Positions 1 to 13,265 of a DNA stretch of 64,000 bases are shown here, one piece after another. Position numbers and translations under genes: made by a program. Source of the stretch: Larix kaempferi (Eukaryota > Streptophyta > Pinopsida > Pinales > Pinaceae); contig BSBM01001383.1 in assembly GCA_027924585.1 (NCBI GenBank), positions 3,558,001-3,622,000 on the forward strand. The letters are read 5' to 3'. Every line of letters starts with the position of its first letter. Within the stretch, counting starts at the first letter, position 1. Below the pieces are notes generated by a model. It was given only the letters and a program-made list of their open reading frames with translations. It searched no databases and was not told the origin of the DNA.

Positions 1-3000
1 TAGATTTCTCGACCATGAGATTCCTTCTCATAAGCTCTAAATCGAATTTTCAAATCTGCTCCCTACAGAAATTAGATTTGCAACCATGATATTATTTTCA
101 TAAAATTAAATCAAAACATTTTTAGATCTGTTTCATGCATAAATTAAATTTCACAACCATAAGAACCTTCTCATAACCTTTGGCTTTTGCACATGGTAGA
201 GTTCAGTCTTTACTATGGTCAAATCCCCATTTCCATATGTAAGACATTTCTACCTGGAGTCTGAAACTTCCAATCAACCAAACATGCTGTGAGTCCCCAT
301 GCATAGAATATTTCATTGCTGCAACAGTCAATGAAGCATTTCGGGAATTATAACATTCCATAATTCAAACACTTCTAGATGTTAACATATCAATATCACC
401 AAACTCATTTATTTCACGTAAATCATTATCATACTAAAATTGCAAGGTACAATCACATCATTTATGCAACTCTGTCCTTTCAACAGAGCACTCTGGGAGC
501 CTGTCAATCATGACTGCCCTCTTCATTCACTTACTATTCTACAATCATAACCGCCCGTGAAATGATCTCATAATTTTTGACAGTTCATCATTTCATCTAT
601 TATCTAATTGCAATGGATCATACACATCACAACCGTGCATTCGCACAATGCATCACAACATTTTCAAGTGCATTCATTCAAGGAATAACCACAAGATTTA
701 TAAAATCTCTTAATGCATATCCATTAAATGCTATCTTGCATTGGTTCATGAATGTTCTACATTCAAACATATTATGACTTAATCAGGACTATCTCGTATA
801 ACATGCATTACCATAATCAGGACCACCTGTCCTCACTTGCTTTGGTTGTTAAACTCACAATCGACATACTCAAATGGCATGATATAATTTCATATGAATG
901 CATTGAGATTTCTAAGCAATTATAGGGTGTAAGGATCATTGCCTTCACTTACCCACACCTCAACATACCCGGTAGGTTAACATTCCCATTTGGGCACTCA
1001 ATACCACATGCAAACCAAAATCAACATAGTTCAAACATAGTCGAAGGGATCTTACAAAATTCTCTTTCAACATTCATGCAATTATGCATCAATAACCATT
1101 ACCTGCATGGTTGTCATTAACATCACTTGATGTTACCTGATCGGTTGGCCTCTTACCAAGGCTACACAGTGCTTTTGCCAATCCTCATGATCGTAGATTT
1201 TCTACACCATCCTTTCTTCATAAGGTTGTTGCCTTCATGCAACAACATCATCAACATCTTTAGCCATGCTTCTGTTGTCTTTGGTCCTACAACCAAAACC
1301 AACACCAATAGTGATTATCAACCACAATATTTATCATTAGTGGTTCATTGCATATGTGAAATATCACTACCTTTACCAATATGTAGTGTCATGCATGCAA
1401 AACATATACTCATGCACTGTGCGATGTCTATTAATATGCCAATCAATGCATATTCAGGCCACTCATCTAATCTCTTGCATTTTCAACATTCTCATGCCAT
1501 AATTTTATGCACATAAAGCTTATAAAATATAAATGCAGTTAGCAAGACAGGGGTTAAGGAATTATCCCTTTCCAATCCCTCATCTTTGCATGAAATTCAT
1601 CTTCCACATCATAGCTGTTTCGATTTCATGGCATGCTACTTCCAGGCATGTAATTCTAGAATCTGCCCATATTGACAACAATTTTTCCAAACAGCCAGTG
1701 GCACTTTTCTTCTCCAATTATCTATGATGCATGATAGCTCCATTCAAATTCTGATTATATGCCATTATTCCCTGATGGAAAAGCTTTCTAATGCCTATCC
1801 CCTTGCTCCATTCCGACATCAGGTGTGGAAACTACATCACTTCAAAAATGACAACTTTCACCCCAATTCTGCACATTTTACACAGTTGTATTTTGGTTCC
1901 GAATGCCAACTTCAGCCACCTGTGGAAGAAAATCTATGAAGAATCATGAAAAATTTTCTACCGGGAGAAGTTAGTCCATATAACAAGGAACGCTCAGCAA
2001 CTCACGGATATCTGTTCCGATGCACCATTCATCTTCTATGAATTTCTGGGTTTTACTACTTCTCACTTTTCACTTTTCCCCCAAAATCTCAAAATTTGGC
2101 CAAAAATGGCTATCTCCCAAACTATGCATTTCTGGAAAATATTCGTCTAACGAAAACTATCCATCTTAATGAGAATATGAAATGTCTAGTTCAGTAGAAT
2201 TTTTGATTCCAACATCTAGGGTCACTTTTACTGTCCACAAGCTTTTCAAAATCCCCAAAAAGTGGCCCGGAACAGTGTTTTTTGGCCTTCTTGCTCACCC
2301 CGACTCCACATTATTTGGATTTTGGCTCCAAGATTCCAAACGTAATACTATGCCTTCTCCATGGCCACGCCATATCGATTTCATCCCAAACCGACCTTCC
2401 GACGAGCCTCGGGACACCGTCTTACCGAAGTCACTATTCTCCATTTTCTGTCAAATTGGAGCATACTGGGTTCGGGACCCTCTCTGGTTCTTTCATGGCC
2501 ATCGTCGATGGCCTCTGAACCCCACAGGAATCATCCCAAGCTAAGCCCGATTATTCCTTCTACCCAAAAATCAAGTTTTTGGCACTTTTTTTTTTTTGCT
2601 TCTCCCCTCGTTGGTCGCGGCCCAACTTCTGTGGCCATCGTTGAATTTGAACCTAACTTCCCCGTCACAGCATAGGTTTTATCCTTAACTTCTGCGCCCA
2701 TTTCGCCAATCTTGGCCTTGATTTCGCCGTTGCACGCATCGTAGGTTTTAGTGTTAGTATTGCCGCCAGCACCGCACGGGTCTTACCATTAACCTTGCCG
2801 CCAGCGCCGTGCAAAAATTAACGCTAACTTTACCGCTAGCGCCGTGCGCAAAACTTACCATTAACATTGCCGCCAGCGCCGCGCAAAAATTAGTGCTAAC
2901 TTTGCCGCCAGCGCCGCGCGCAAAACTTACCATTAACTTTGCCGCCAGCGCTGCGCAAAATTTAACGCTAACCTTGCCGCCAGTGCCGCACGCAAAACTT

Positions 3001-3626
3001 ACCATTAACTTTGCCGCCAGCGCCGCGTAAAATTTAGCGCTAACTCTGCGACCAGCGCTGCGCAAAAATTATCGCTAAAATCACCGACATAGCCTTTTCC
3101 AGAACTCACAAATACTTAAAAAAAATTCTGCAAATTTTTAAAGACAGTTAGAATTTTTTTTCTGGAAATATCTACTTCGTTTCTTTACAGAGTAAGCCAC
3201 TCATAGATCATACTTGCAACAAAAACAATATTTCAAGAAAAATTGCACCTCTTCATGTTAAACATGAAACAACAAAACAACAAAACAATATAAGATGGCA
3301 GAGGTTGCGTCTTCTTTCTCTCCTCCATGGAGGCAAACAGATAAATACAAAACTGAATGCTACAGCATTGGGGACAATTTAAAGCAAGCATTCAACCTGA
3401 AAATGGATTTTCTCCCTCCTTCCTCAATTTCATAGAATGGAATCAATGCAAGCAGCTTTGCAAAAATCCCCAAAACAGTCATGGAAATGATTTCCCATTC
3501 TAACAAATAGAAGCCATGCGATCTTCAGGTTTCTTTAATGCATTTTAATTCCAAATACAAAATACATGTACACACAATGATTTATATCTCTATGAAGGGC
3601 CCAACAGCCGTAGTGTTGAACCTTAA
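1..3626 (-). mobile_element. Element D internal region (partial, non-coding)
   Basis: This stretch lies on the inner side of the D primer binding site, so on the - strand it is the start of D's interior, running off the left edge. I found no gag, protease, RT or integrase motif on either strand; the short ORFs have no recognisable domain. The first 180 bases hold three diverged copies, about 78 bp apart, of a CCATNAGA..CTTCTCATAA-like sequence. A GC-rich tandem array lies at 2761-3085. D may be a non-autonomous element, or its coding part may be displaced beyond the window. Assignment to D rests on position only. Confidence 0.5.
2761..3085. repeat. GC-rich tandem array, about 34-36 bp units forming 70-bp dimers
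   Basis: About nine diverged units alternate between a CCGCCAGCGCCGCGC...AACGCTAAC form and a CCGCCAGCGCCGCGCGC...ACCATTAAC form. The array is much richer in GC than the flanking AT-rich DNA. Both strands stay open across it because the units repeat, and the resulting alanine-rich peptides are not credible proteins. Confidence 0.85.
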
Positions 3627-3638
3627 GCTCTGATACCA
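3627..3638 (-). other. Primer binding site of element D (initiator tRNA-Met type)
   Basis: The - strand reads TGGTATCAGAGC, the usual plant retrotransposon PBS for initiator tRNA-Met, three bases inside the LTR tip at 3642. It shows that 3642-5235 is a 5' LTR and that D's interior lies to the left. Confidence 0.85.
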
Positions 3639-3641
3639 CTC

Positions 3642-5235
3642 TGTAACGTCCCCTTCCATCAATCCGGTGCAAGGAAGGAAACGTTAACCAAACTACCAGG
3701 CTTATTGGCAAAACTCAGACTTAGTCAATTTCTTTAGAAATGCATGGTTAAATAAAATTTGTGCATACCTATTCATACTCAACAAGCACAGCGGAATTAA
3801 ACACTATGTATGCACACAGTTTCATCATGCAAACAACATGTAAATAGCAACCATTAATTAAGACATTATAGAACATAGAATTAACACAACTTATTTAATA
3901 AACACAGCGGAATACCCATAATAACATACAAGCAGAAGGGGATGCATCAGCCTATTTCCTTCAGGTAGAATAGTGAAACAATCACATAATAATCAATCCC
4001 ATTCTCATGCTATGCACATGCATCATACCGACTAACTTAAGATAATCATTTCATCCAAGTAACATGAGTAATTTAACATACAGGGCAAACCACAGAATGA
4101 ACATCATTCAAACCACAAAGAATACTTATCTTGAAGATGAAATTGTTCAACAACTGGCTATGTGAGAGCAACGTTCCACCCAACCATAGATCTCTGTCCA
4201 GCCTCTATTCTTTCAGCTGAGAGATCACCCCCAAGCTGGGTTGTGTATCCACTAAGGAGGAACTAGATGGGCTCACTCACAGTCATCGTTTCACTCAAAT
4301 GGTCATGCTAAGCCAACACACAACTGGATTTATCAAGCATGCAAATAGCAGAGGAGGAGGGTGCTAAGACAATGAACTCAACCACAGAGCTACATACATC
4401 TCAAGCTAAATTCAAGCAATCCAATCCTCTGTTCCAACATCCACACTTGGATTTCTCACCATTCTGTCAATGAATAACTGAAATCCATCACTGGTTTTCT
4501 AGGTTGCAAAAACTGGGTTTTCCTATGGATTTCAGGGTAGCCAATACTCCCAATTTCGCCCCAAGGTTTATATCTATGGATCCCCCATTGGTTTTTACTG
4601 TCCAATACCAAATCTGGGCATTTTTGGTTCTTCAAAATGTGGGTTCTTGCACAGTTGCGATTTTTGTTTTTTCTCACTTCTGGGAATTCATTTTTGGATG
4701 GAAAATGATGCTGGTAACTTCCACAATGCAATGGGGATGAGGAAGAAGCAATCCCCATGAGGTAGAGTGACTTGTGGTACAAGAAAACAGAGCCCATACC
4801 CGCAATTACGAATTTCTTGGCTGCCTATGCTCCATTAAAGCCATGGTCTGTTTTCTTCAACCACTTCCTTACAACAGAATTAAATGTCAGCAAGGAAAGT
4901 CAAATGGGTTCTCAAGGTGACATATGGAAACCTATGGTTCAATCCCACAGCCCCCTCACCACTCCCTAGTGGATACACATGGCCCCTTCTCATTCGTTGC
5001 CTCCATATCCAGTTTTGGTATTTTATTGCATGATGTTTATTTACATTATTTTTACAATGTTCCATGGCCAAATAGCACATGGGTAACATAATGTCTAATA
5101 CTTGCCTTTAACTAAAATTCGAGCTTCCACTAGTGGGGGCCTTGGCCTTGGTGGAGCTAGGAAAACATACATCACATGTATACAATATTTACATTAAAAT
5201 CTAGTATATCCTAAGGGTCAAAATGGGGTATTACA
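3642..5235 (-). mobile_element. 5' LTR of element D (about 1.6 kb)
   Basis: The LTR has TGTAACGTCCCC at one tip and GGGGTATTACA at the other, and is bordered on the inner side by a Met-type PBS. Blocks such as CACAGCGGAATTAAA, CAACGTTCCACCCAACCATA and GGGGCCTTGGCCTTG are shared with the solo LTR S3 (44816-46198), so the two are diverged members of one family. Its outer edge interrupts the - strand ORF ending at 5236, which is why that ORF picks up a few LTR codons before stopping. Confidence 0.8.
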
Positions 5236-5970
5236 TATGTGTCCACCCCTGTTATTGGGAGGATTGTTAACATTAGCAAAAGTGGTCCTCGGTTGACGTG
5301 TATGGGCATGTGTATTATGTTGTGGATGTTGAGTCGTATCATAAACAATGTTACTATTAGGATGGGTAGTCCTAGGAGGCGTCCTTCTTCCAACATTTGC
5401 ATTGTTAGGAGGGATATGATCGATCCCCATACTATGTGAGTGAGTGGAAAATGTGGTGCCCCCGGTGAGGGTATTACCCCCAGTGGGTGCAGTGTTTCTA
5501 ACACCATGACTAGTGCCAGCATGACTACCAAAGATAGTAGAAGGATCAACTGTGTGGTGAGTAGGCATACCATGAGAGAATGGAGTAGCATTCATAGTGG
5601 TCGCAGGGCTTGTGTTGACACGCATGTTCGGCATCCCATAAAGGAAGTTCTGTGGATTCGAAGGATCGAATGGGTTGTCCTCGGGTGGAGTAGGTCCAAA
5701 GGGAATAGGTCTAGTCTCTGGTATCAATGGATCGCCCCCCCAATCCTCTCTAGGAGTTGGAGGATGATAGGAATCTTCGAATCTACCTGACGGAGTCGCA
5801 AGGAATTCTTCCATGCCAAAACCATTGTAAATGTCGGTGCAAATCGCGTTAAAGGAATCTGAAGATATAGAGGGAGCCTTTCGACATCTCCTCTCAACAC
5901 AATGTGTAACTTCAGTGGCCGAAAAACCAACCAACCGACGAGACCAATGAAGAGCAGGACCTCGCGCCAC
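5236..5970 (-). pseudogene. Truncated gag-like ORF of element C
   Basis: This open frame of about 245 codons is rich in Pro, Asn, Thr and Gly and starts MARGPALHWSRRLVGF. It lies downstream of the C PBS, in the position and orientation expected for gag. Its low-complexity, P/T/G-rich make-up resembles the N-terminal part of the T gag at 21034-23019, but no capsid core or zinc knuckle remains. The frame runs into the D LTR at 5235 and stops at 5218, so the last codons are foreign. The gag call is by position and composition, not by a diagnostic motif. Confidence 0.5.
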
Positions 5971-7564
5971 GATATCTAAAGAGTAAAAGAATCAAAACAA
6001 CGTCCCCTAATGGCCAAACTAACAATAAAAAACAGAAAATCAAGAGTACACACCTAGAGAAACTACAACCAAATGCAGGAAAATAGAGTGGCTAAATGAG
6101 CTCCCGACACTACAGCCGGTATGTATCGCCTAGGAGAGGGTTGAGACTCCCAAACTATAGCTAGAGGTAACATAATCACTTATAAAGGCCCCCCAAACTT
6201 CACTATGTGCACAGGGTCAAGTCCCTATACAACAGGAAACTGTGATGTTCGACCTCTATCTGACTCAGGACACTCGTAGTATAACCACTATGAATACCCT
6301 ATGCGATACCTAGGTAAGGAAACTAAGGTCACATTGATATAACCAATGCTCAGGGGGATAGTTGTAGGTGGGATCCATCGTATGGGCAGGGTAGCTAAGC
6401 CTGAAACTCAAGAGGGTCAAATCCCCCAAGAGTCCCTAGATACGAACAAATCCTGGAAATATCTCCCATGTTCATCCAGTATTGGAGGGTTATCTCCTCA
6501 ACCAACCTCTCGTGACCTCGTGCTTAACTCTGGTCTGAGTAGAGCTTTCTGAGAACACCGATGTATACCATGGATTTCACCACTCCCTGGTTAGACACAT
6601 AATGTTTCGTCTAGTAGTCTTGGATTGTTTACTCACAATGATCAATTCCAAGACTCTAAACCTATGCTAGTTGGTGTACCCTATAAAATAAAATCGTTCT
6701 AATCAATTTTAAGATTAAGCGTTAATTTTAGTTGGCTGTGATTACTCAAAGGATATGGTCGTGAAACTAATGATGTATATGACTCAATAGTATGCACAAT
6801 CAACAAACTCTAGACTCATCTATCCAATAAAAACAATGCCACTAATATGAAAATCAATCCAACGGTTTCGAAATAAAAATGCAACTCTTTTATATTTTCA
6901 ATGCACAAGCAGATCCTAGAATGAAAGCACAAGCACTCAGATGCAAAATGCAATGTAGAAAGTAATTTTTTTTTTGTATTTTCACTTATAACTGAAAGGA
7001 AAATGAAAGACTACGTTTTGTATTTTTCAATATAATATAATGAAAAATGCAAGCGAAATCTACCTATCTGGTTAAAGACACGCAGAGCAGATCACTAAGA
7101 CAACCCAACACATCCCAAACAGTGAGACTCAGCCAATGTAATGAGCTAGAAAATAAAAAAGATGACTAACTAACAAGACTCAAAACAAAAAGAAAGAAGA
7201 GTTTCTGGTCACAACCAAGGCATGGAAGAGTCAGGAACAAGGCCAAATAAGACTCAGGAACACTCAAAACCAACCCAACAACAATCCAAGGCCATAAACC
7301 AATCAAAGCCGGAGTTGTACGCTACTGTTGAAGGAATAATTGCAGGTACCCGCGGGATATAGTGCAGACAGAGGCAAGTAGACGCAGGAAAAACAAACTT
7401 GATCCGCATACAAGGAAATGAAAATGAGCAATAAAAGAGTCCAATGATCTAGAAAAACCCTATTTTCTATAGTGTGTCCTAATGGCCAACTAATGACACA
7501 GAGACTCAACACACAACAAATATAAACACGGACTAATGCCAAAAATACCCCAAAATGGATGTTC
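5971..7564 (-). other. Leader region of element C (non-coding)
   Basis: About 1.6 kb between the C PBS and the gag-like ORF. No long ORF or recognisable domain is present. A long 5' leader fits the Tat-like PBS of C. Confidence 0.45.
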
Positions 7565-7582
7565 TCCCTAGCGGAGTCGCCA
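7565..7582 (-). other. Primer binding site of element C
   Basis: The - strand reads TGGCGACTCCGCTAGGGA, four bases inside the LTR tip. It is close to the TGGCAACTCCGCTGGC PBS of element T at 30966-30984, so C and T probably belong to the same broad lineage. Confidence 0.8.
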
Positions 7583-7586
7583 TTTC

Positions 7587-8514
7587 TGTTACGGAGAAAA
7601 CTTCCTATGGTTTGGGGTAGACCACAACAGACAGCTGACTACCAGAAAAAGACTCAATTCCCAATGCAATGCTATATGAATGACAATGCTAAGATAATGG
7701 AGAGCATAACCAAACTTGAACCGGACGTTCGATGTAGATCCCCGTTGAAGCTTTCAATCTGTGCACTCAAACCTGCAAATTAGTCTTGAAAGCCAATACA
7801 CAACAAGTGCATATACTATATGAAAGACATTAACATCATCAATAGCAATGGTACATGATATCATAAGTAAATGAAACCCAATGTAATATAAATAACATTC
7901 ACAACATTAATGGACAAGAATATGAGTATTTCTATTAATAAATAACAAGAAGTACAATGTGATACGACCTCTTGCCGGTAACCAATCTGAACGAAGAACT
8001 AGGTCTCTCCACTTGTGCCTCCACCACTTCAATCCTCCATGCAATGGCAAACTCAAACTATAGAAAGAGTTTGGAAGGTGAACATAAGGAGTTCACAAAA
8101 ACAAGAATCAATGAGTGTAGACTCAAGACACGGCAAAAATCCACTAGAGTTCTTTTTCTCTCTCTTTCTCCTCCATTCCATATGCCATAAGAGCTCAATA
8201 TATAGCCTTCCAAAGGTAAGTGAAAGGACACATCGAAGCGTTAATGGGAAAATGGAGGGCCAAAGGTCACCCTAAGACCGCTTTTTGGGAGTAAAAAGTA
8301 ATTTAATAGTGACTTTTACCATTTTACTTGTCACTCACAGTCTATAGTGGTGGAGCTCGTGGGTACGCCTGCTAAAGTGAAACAACTAGCGTACATGGAG
8401 AAAAAATAGGGAAAAAATGTGTCTGGAGGACATAAAGTGCATCTGAGTCAGTGAAATGGATCCTGAGGGCCAAAGAGTGCTGATGTTCATAGGGTGGAAA
8501 ATTACGTTGTAACA
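7587..8514 (-). mobile_element. 5' LTR of element C (928 bp)
   Basis: Inverted tips TGTTAC and GTAACA bound the segment, and a PBS sits at its inner (left) side. The outer right flank begins TAAAG and opens directly into the G reading frame, so C probably inserted into G. The partner TSD copy would lie beyond the left edge and cannot be checked here. Confidence 0.75.
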
Positions 8515-9084
8515 TAAAGTCTTCCATTTTAGATTGCTAGCACATTTTGTTAACAATCAGACCCTCAACTTCCCTTTTTATTTCCTGAAAAGTTTGGAGA
8601 AGATGTCTAGCCAAGTTAGGAAGAATACTGTTAATCCCTTTGGTAGCTTGTATCACCATTGTCTCATTAAACTCTTGATCATTCACCAGTTGGAAGAGAG
8701 AGGGAAAACCTAGGATCGTTTTGCTTTTGAAATACTGAACCCTCATTTGATTGAGAAGTCTACTATCAAACCCTCTCCCTCTCGAAAACATTGTTTCCAA
8801 TCCGGTATTGGTGAACCTACCCAATCCTCTACGCCATCAGAATGAGACACTAAGTGTGTGCGATTTGATGAGGATCCCTCAGGTGATGTGCACATTGACT
8901 AGTCATCACCTTCTCCTGAACTTACCCTTGGTGACCCTGCTTCAGAACCTCCACTCTTTTCACTGCCCACTAAATCCACGAGAACAAATTGTGACCAGTC
9001 CATTGACCAGTTTGTCATTCAGAATGTCGTTCATCCATCACGTACAAACATCCAGTTAGACGACCATACCCTTGAAACACCCCT
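8515..9084 (+). pseudogene. Late ORF of element G, left part (split by element K)
   Basis: One + frame (codons starting at positions congruent to 2 mod 3) stays protein-like from the C LTR to the K insertion. It is broken only by TAG at 8711, TGA at 8843 and TAG at 8900, each explicable as a C-to-T or G-to-A change. The first part (LLAHFVNNQTLNFPFYFLKS) resembles the helical domain called putative plant transposon protein that occurs in the extra ORFs of Athila-like elements; this match is tentative. The second part is Ser/Pro/Thr-rich. The frame resumes without shift at 47921, beyond K. It lies just before a PPT and 3' LTR, the place of an additional or env-like ORF. Confidence 0.6.
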
Positions 9085-10149
9085 TGTAACGTCCCAAAAA
9101 TCACAAAAATTTAAAATTTTTCAACGTGACATTAATTACTAAACTTACTGTGCGGAAATGTAATAAATGCGTAATTTTCTTTTAAATATCATACTAAAAA
9201 ATATATTATCATAAGGATCATGGACGTCTAATGTTTGATGACAATATGCGGAAATTGTTTAAATGATCCAAAGATGTTGTTGGATGCTTTCTTGCTTCAA
9301 ACTTGTGTACTAGACTTCTCAGGAGTACTTATGAATACTTTGAAATGATGTCGATGCTTTAAAAGGTTCCTTTTTTCTATTGTTATTATTTAATCGTGCT
9401 AAAAATGTTTCTTTGTTTGTTGATGATGAATGGGTCCTAAGGACACCTGAAGCTTACTTAGCTATTTGGATAAAGCATTGAAACTTCTGTTTGCAGATTA
9501 CAAGTAAATATAAATGTTATCTCAACGTTCATCAAAGTACTAAATTGCTTCTGAACGCCTTCAATTTTTAAAGAAGGAAATAGATTAAATAATGAATATT
9601 TCCGGTGAGATATATCCTAGTTCCACTTTCAGTTTATCTTAAGTAATCGAAGTAAAAGAAAAGGTTCATCTTTCGAGATATGTGACTGACTTCTACACCT
9701 TTGCTTGTACTGTTTATCGTGGGTAATAATTGAACCTTTTGCTTTGTTGCTAACTTTGTGGATATGACATACATCGGTTAATGCCTAAATCTATGCTTGG
9801 ATACTAATATCATGATCCTAGATCTACTCTTATATTTTATGCACTATGTACATAACCTAGAAAGTAATATTAATGCGATACATCGCTAATAGTCTAGTGT
9901 TGTGACTATATAATATAAGTGCTTGCTCTAATAATTCATATCAAAAGTGCCAATATCTTGGCTAATGTTTCGATGAGGTGCTTCATGGTCTTTATTTCCT
10001 TTCAAAGGTTAGCAATACTTTGATATGAAGTAGTGTCGCCATGCTATGGTTTAATGGTTATATTAAAAGGTTGATACCTTAGCTTGGGGCATAATATGAT
10101 GGCAATCTAGGAAATGACTTGGATGAATGAACCGAGATTTTAACCATAG

Positions 10150-10841
10150 TGTTGGCTTGGTTTTGCAACCAAGCTTTGTGCAATGGGCACCTATCAACAA
10201 TGTGATAGCAGTTTCAATATTGAAAGCAAAAAATGATTATAAATTAAATCTAAATCTAAACTAACATGTGCATATAACAAATAAATTTTTAAAAACGATT
10301 CAAGAACAAGAAGTAAAAGAATAGATGTTTTGTATTAAGATACCTCAAATGGTGAGGATTTGTGTTGAGCAACTCCCAAGGTGAGTAGCTCCAAGCTCCA
10401 AAGGTCTCTTCTCCAAGATGCTGAAAATGGCCAAAAGTCTCATGAGAGATTTTGACAGCGTGAGGATAGGATGATGGATGGATGGAAAGTGAGGAGCCCC
10501 TACCACCTTTTTATAGTTTTTGGTGGTGGGGAATACCATTATGGTTTTGAGGAAACCAATGGTATTGACCAACATGGTTTAGGTACCTTTTCCCTCCTTT
10601 TTCCTTTTTTGAATATTTTGAATATTTTTATTCCCTTTTTAATATTTTTGGGAATTATGGACCCTTTTTGAGGGTTTTTTATGCTTTTTGAGGAAAAATA
10701 TTCATTTTGAGGGGAAAAAGGGGTGTATTATGGTCTTTTGGTGACCTTTTGATGGCTTTAGAGGCTCAAATGGTGGAAAAGTGGACAAATGGGTCATGTG
10801 AATAAGGAAATGAGTTAGTGAGCACTTTTTGGGTGTTAACA
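10150..10841 (-). mobile_element. 3' LTR of element T
   Basis: Tips are TGTTGGCTTGG and GGGTGTTAACA. The sequence matches 30990-31682 almost throughout. Confidence 0.92.
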
Positions 10842-10856
10842 GATTGCCCCCTGATG
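10842..10856 (-). other. Polypurine tract of element T
   Basis: The - strand reads CATCAGGGGGCAATC directly next to the 3' LTR tip. This fixes the orientation of T together with the PBS at 30966-30984. Confidence 0.75.
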
Positions 10857-12660
10857 TGTGAGAGCAGGATCTCATCATATGGATGACAGACATCATAGTT
10901 CTTTTGCTTTTTCCTGGGGTTTGGGGGAGAGAAGAGACCGGTTGGAGACTGGATCCGCGGCCCTTGGAAGCTGCAAAAACAAAAAATATTACATGGCCTC
11001 AATATGAATGAGGAATAATCTCTGATGATGGACAAGGCGGTCATACCCATGCTCATATCAAGACATATACATAACAATTAGTCCCAAGAAGGGGGACCTG
11101 AATAATAAATAAAAAATCTGCTGGTACATCATAATGGTTCGAAGGGGACACTATTTTGGGATGTACTCATGATAATAACATGACTGATCTCAATAACTAA
11201 TACACTGGAATAAAGCGACAACTGTTCTGAACAAGGTCTTAGAAGGGTTGATGAACTGCTGAATCTGAAGGTGTCCAACATCTATAGGGACTCAATGAAT
11301 CTGAGCCAAATCTGAGGAGTATATGTAACTGTATACTCGAGGGAGTATAAAACTGGGGTACATTTGAATACTGTCGCCATGCGCAACTCGGATATCTATA
11401 GGAAAAATGTAACTGGTTGTTTCCATGAGTGGACTCTCAAATGTGGAAGAGTCCGGTGGTATCCGGGGTCTTCAATAAATAACTGAAAGGACCAATACCC
11501 TGTGCGAGTCTCAACGATGTGATCAAGGTGTTGAAGTCGAGTATGTTAGAAACAACCATTTGGAGAGGCACTGAGGACTCTTCTCGAAATGATTCATAGG
11601 CACTCATCATAAATGGTGATGAGTCCAAGAAACAGGGACCTTTAGGTCTATCCTCTAAAATAAATTTGGTTATCGTCAACAGAGGGAGACCAGCAAATAA
11701 CAAGGCAATGATGTTTCCTTGATAGGAGCATGAGGTGTAGAACTGAAGTGTGGTAGTACTGATGGTAAGATTGACATACTGTGGGGATGGGAAATAACTG
11801 GGGGCATAGAGTGGGTGGACTCAAACTTCCTTTGTTCAGAGCATGATGACATGGTTGACCTGGCAGCGTAGGGAACTGACTTGTAGGTGTGGGGATCATA
11901 GATTTTAATTCTGAAGAGTATGTATTAACTCTGGGGGGGGGGGACGAGCTGATGGGTGCTGTCAAGGGATTCTCAGGGTGACATACTGCAGAATACTCTG
12001 AACAAAGGCGACCAAAATGGGGAAGCTGCCATATGAGTATAAATGATCTGTTGTCGCGCTGAGAAGCACCATTGGGTCCTTCTTTGTAGTTTTAATGAGC
12101 TCGAAGAAGGGATAAAAGTGTGCTCTTAAATGGTACTTTCCTGTGGATTTTGTGAGCCCAGGACTGTTCGTGCTCATGGGTGCTTTCATTTTTAAGGAGT
12201 CTGAAAACGATAAGAAGACTCTATAGTGGTTGTGAGTACCATCTTGTGGGTTTTTACGAGCCCAGGATGGTGATTGCTCATGGTCGCTTTCATGTTTAGA
12301 TAGTCTGAAAGCGGTAAGTGGACTCCATTGGTGTTCTTTTTTGTAAGTTAGTCTCCAAGGCCCGAAAAAGCATAAAATGATGCAAATGGAGAACTCTTCT
12401 AGCCGATGTGACTAGAGTATTCCTTTTTCGTAATTAGTTTACAAGGTCCAAAAAAGGGGTAAACTTATACCAGGTAGACGCCCTTTCAGATACGTTTAGT
12501 GAGCATGAAAGGAAGCAAGGTTGCTCGGTGATCTTTTCATTGTTTTAGGAGTCAGAAAAGAGCTTAACAGAAACTCCCTAAGTGCCTTTTTCGTAAAAGG
12601 GATTGCTCGGCCCGAAAAAAGGGGTAAAACTATACCGAACAAAAAGGGATTGATGAGAGT
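10857..12660 (-). other. 3' non-coding part of element T with degenerate repeats
   Basis: No domain-bearing ORF was found. Diverged repeats occur, such as GAGCCCAGGA...GCTTTCAT near 12146 and 12252, and a TTTTTCGTAA...GGCCCGAAAAA block near 12335, 12420 and 12585. An 11-base G run lies at 11933-11943. ORFs on both strands look incidental. Confidence 0.5.
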
Positions 12661-12670
12661 GAGAAAAGGT

Positions 12671-13265
12671 CTCAAGCATCATCATGAGTGCAGAATACTG
12701 AATCCGGTGACATAAAGATTGTCAAAAAGGGGCAACGACCAATGTGGCACGCAAACCGAGGTGATGAGTGGCATTTTGAAAAAATGCCCAAAAATTATGG
12801 GGTGAGAGCGAGAAATGATCTCAAGAATCATCACGAGCACGAAAAACTGAATCCGGCGATATCAAACTTGTAAAAAATGGACGACAACCGATGTGGCACG
12901 TAAACCGAGGCAACGAGGGGCATCGGAAAAATGCCCAAAAAATCTGGAGGTGAGAGAAAGAAATGATCTCAAGCATCATCACGAGAGTAGAAAACTGAAT
13001 CCGGCAATATAAGACTCGTCAGAAACGGACAACGATCGATGTGGCACGCAAATCGAGGCAACGGGGGGGCATGGAAAAAAAGCCCAAAAAAACAGGGTGT
13101 GAGAGCGAGAAATGATCTCAAGCGTCATCACAAGCGCGGAAAATTGAATCCAGCGATATAAGACTCGTAAAAAATAGAGAACGATCGATGTGGCACGCAA
13201 ACCAAGGCGATGAGGGCATGAAAAAATGGTAAAAAAATGGACCTGGTGAAAACAGGAAAAGGAAA
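12671..13265. repeat. Tandem array, four copies of a 148-149 bp unit
   Basis: The marker CTCAAG..TCATCA starts at 12671, 12820, 12968 and 13117, spacings of 149, 148 and 149 bp. Each unit also holds CTGAATCCGGCGATAT-like, GATGTGGCACGCAAACCGAG-like and GTGAGAGCGAGAAATGATC-like blocks. It lies in T between the 3' LTR and the antisense ORF. Confidence 0.9.

Noticed and set aside
2754-3065. Alanine-rich ORFs on both strands
   Set aside because: They are a by-product of the GC-rich tandem array; both strands are open because the unit repeats.
3642-5235. Reading this LTR as the 3' LTR of the element with the gag-like ORF at 5236-5970
   Set aside because: The Met-type PBS on its left shows it is the 5' LTR of another element; the ORF has its own PBS and LTR at 7565-8514.
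10857-12189. Several 75-105 codon - strand ORFs
   Set aside because: Low complexity, no domain, overlapping in different frames; within the non-coding 3' part of T.
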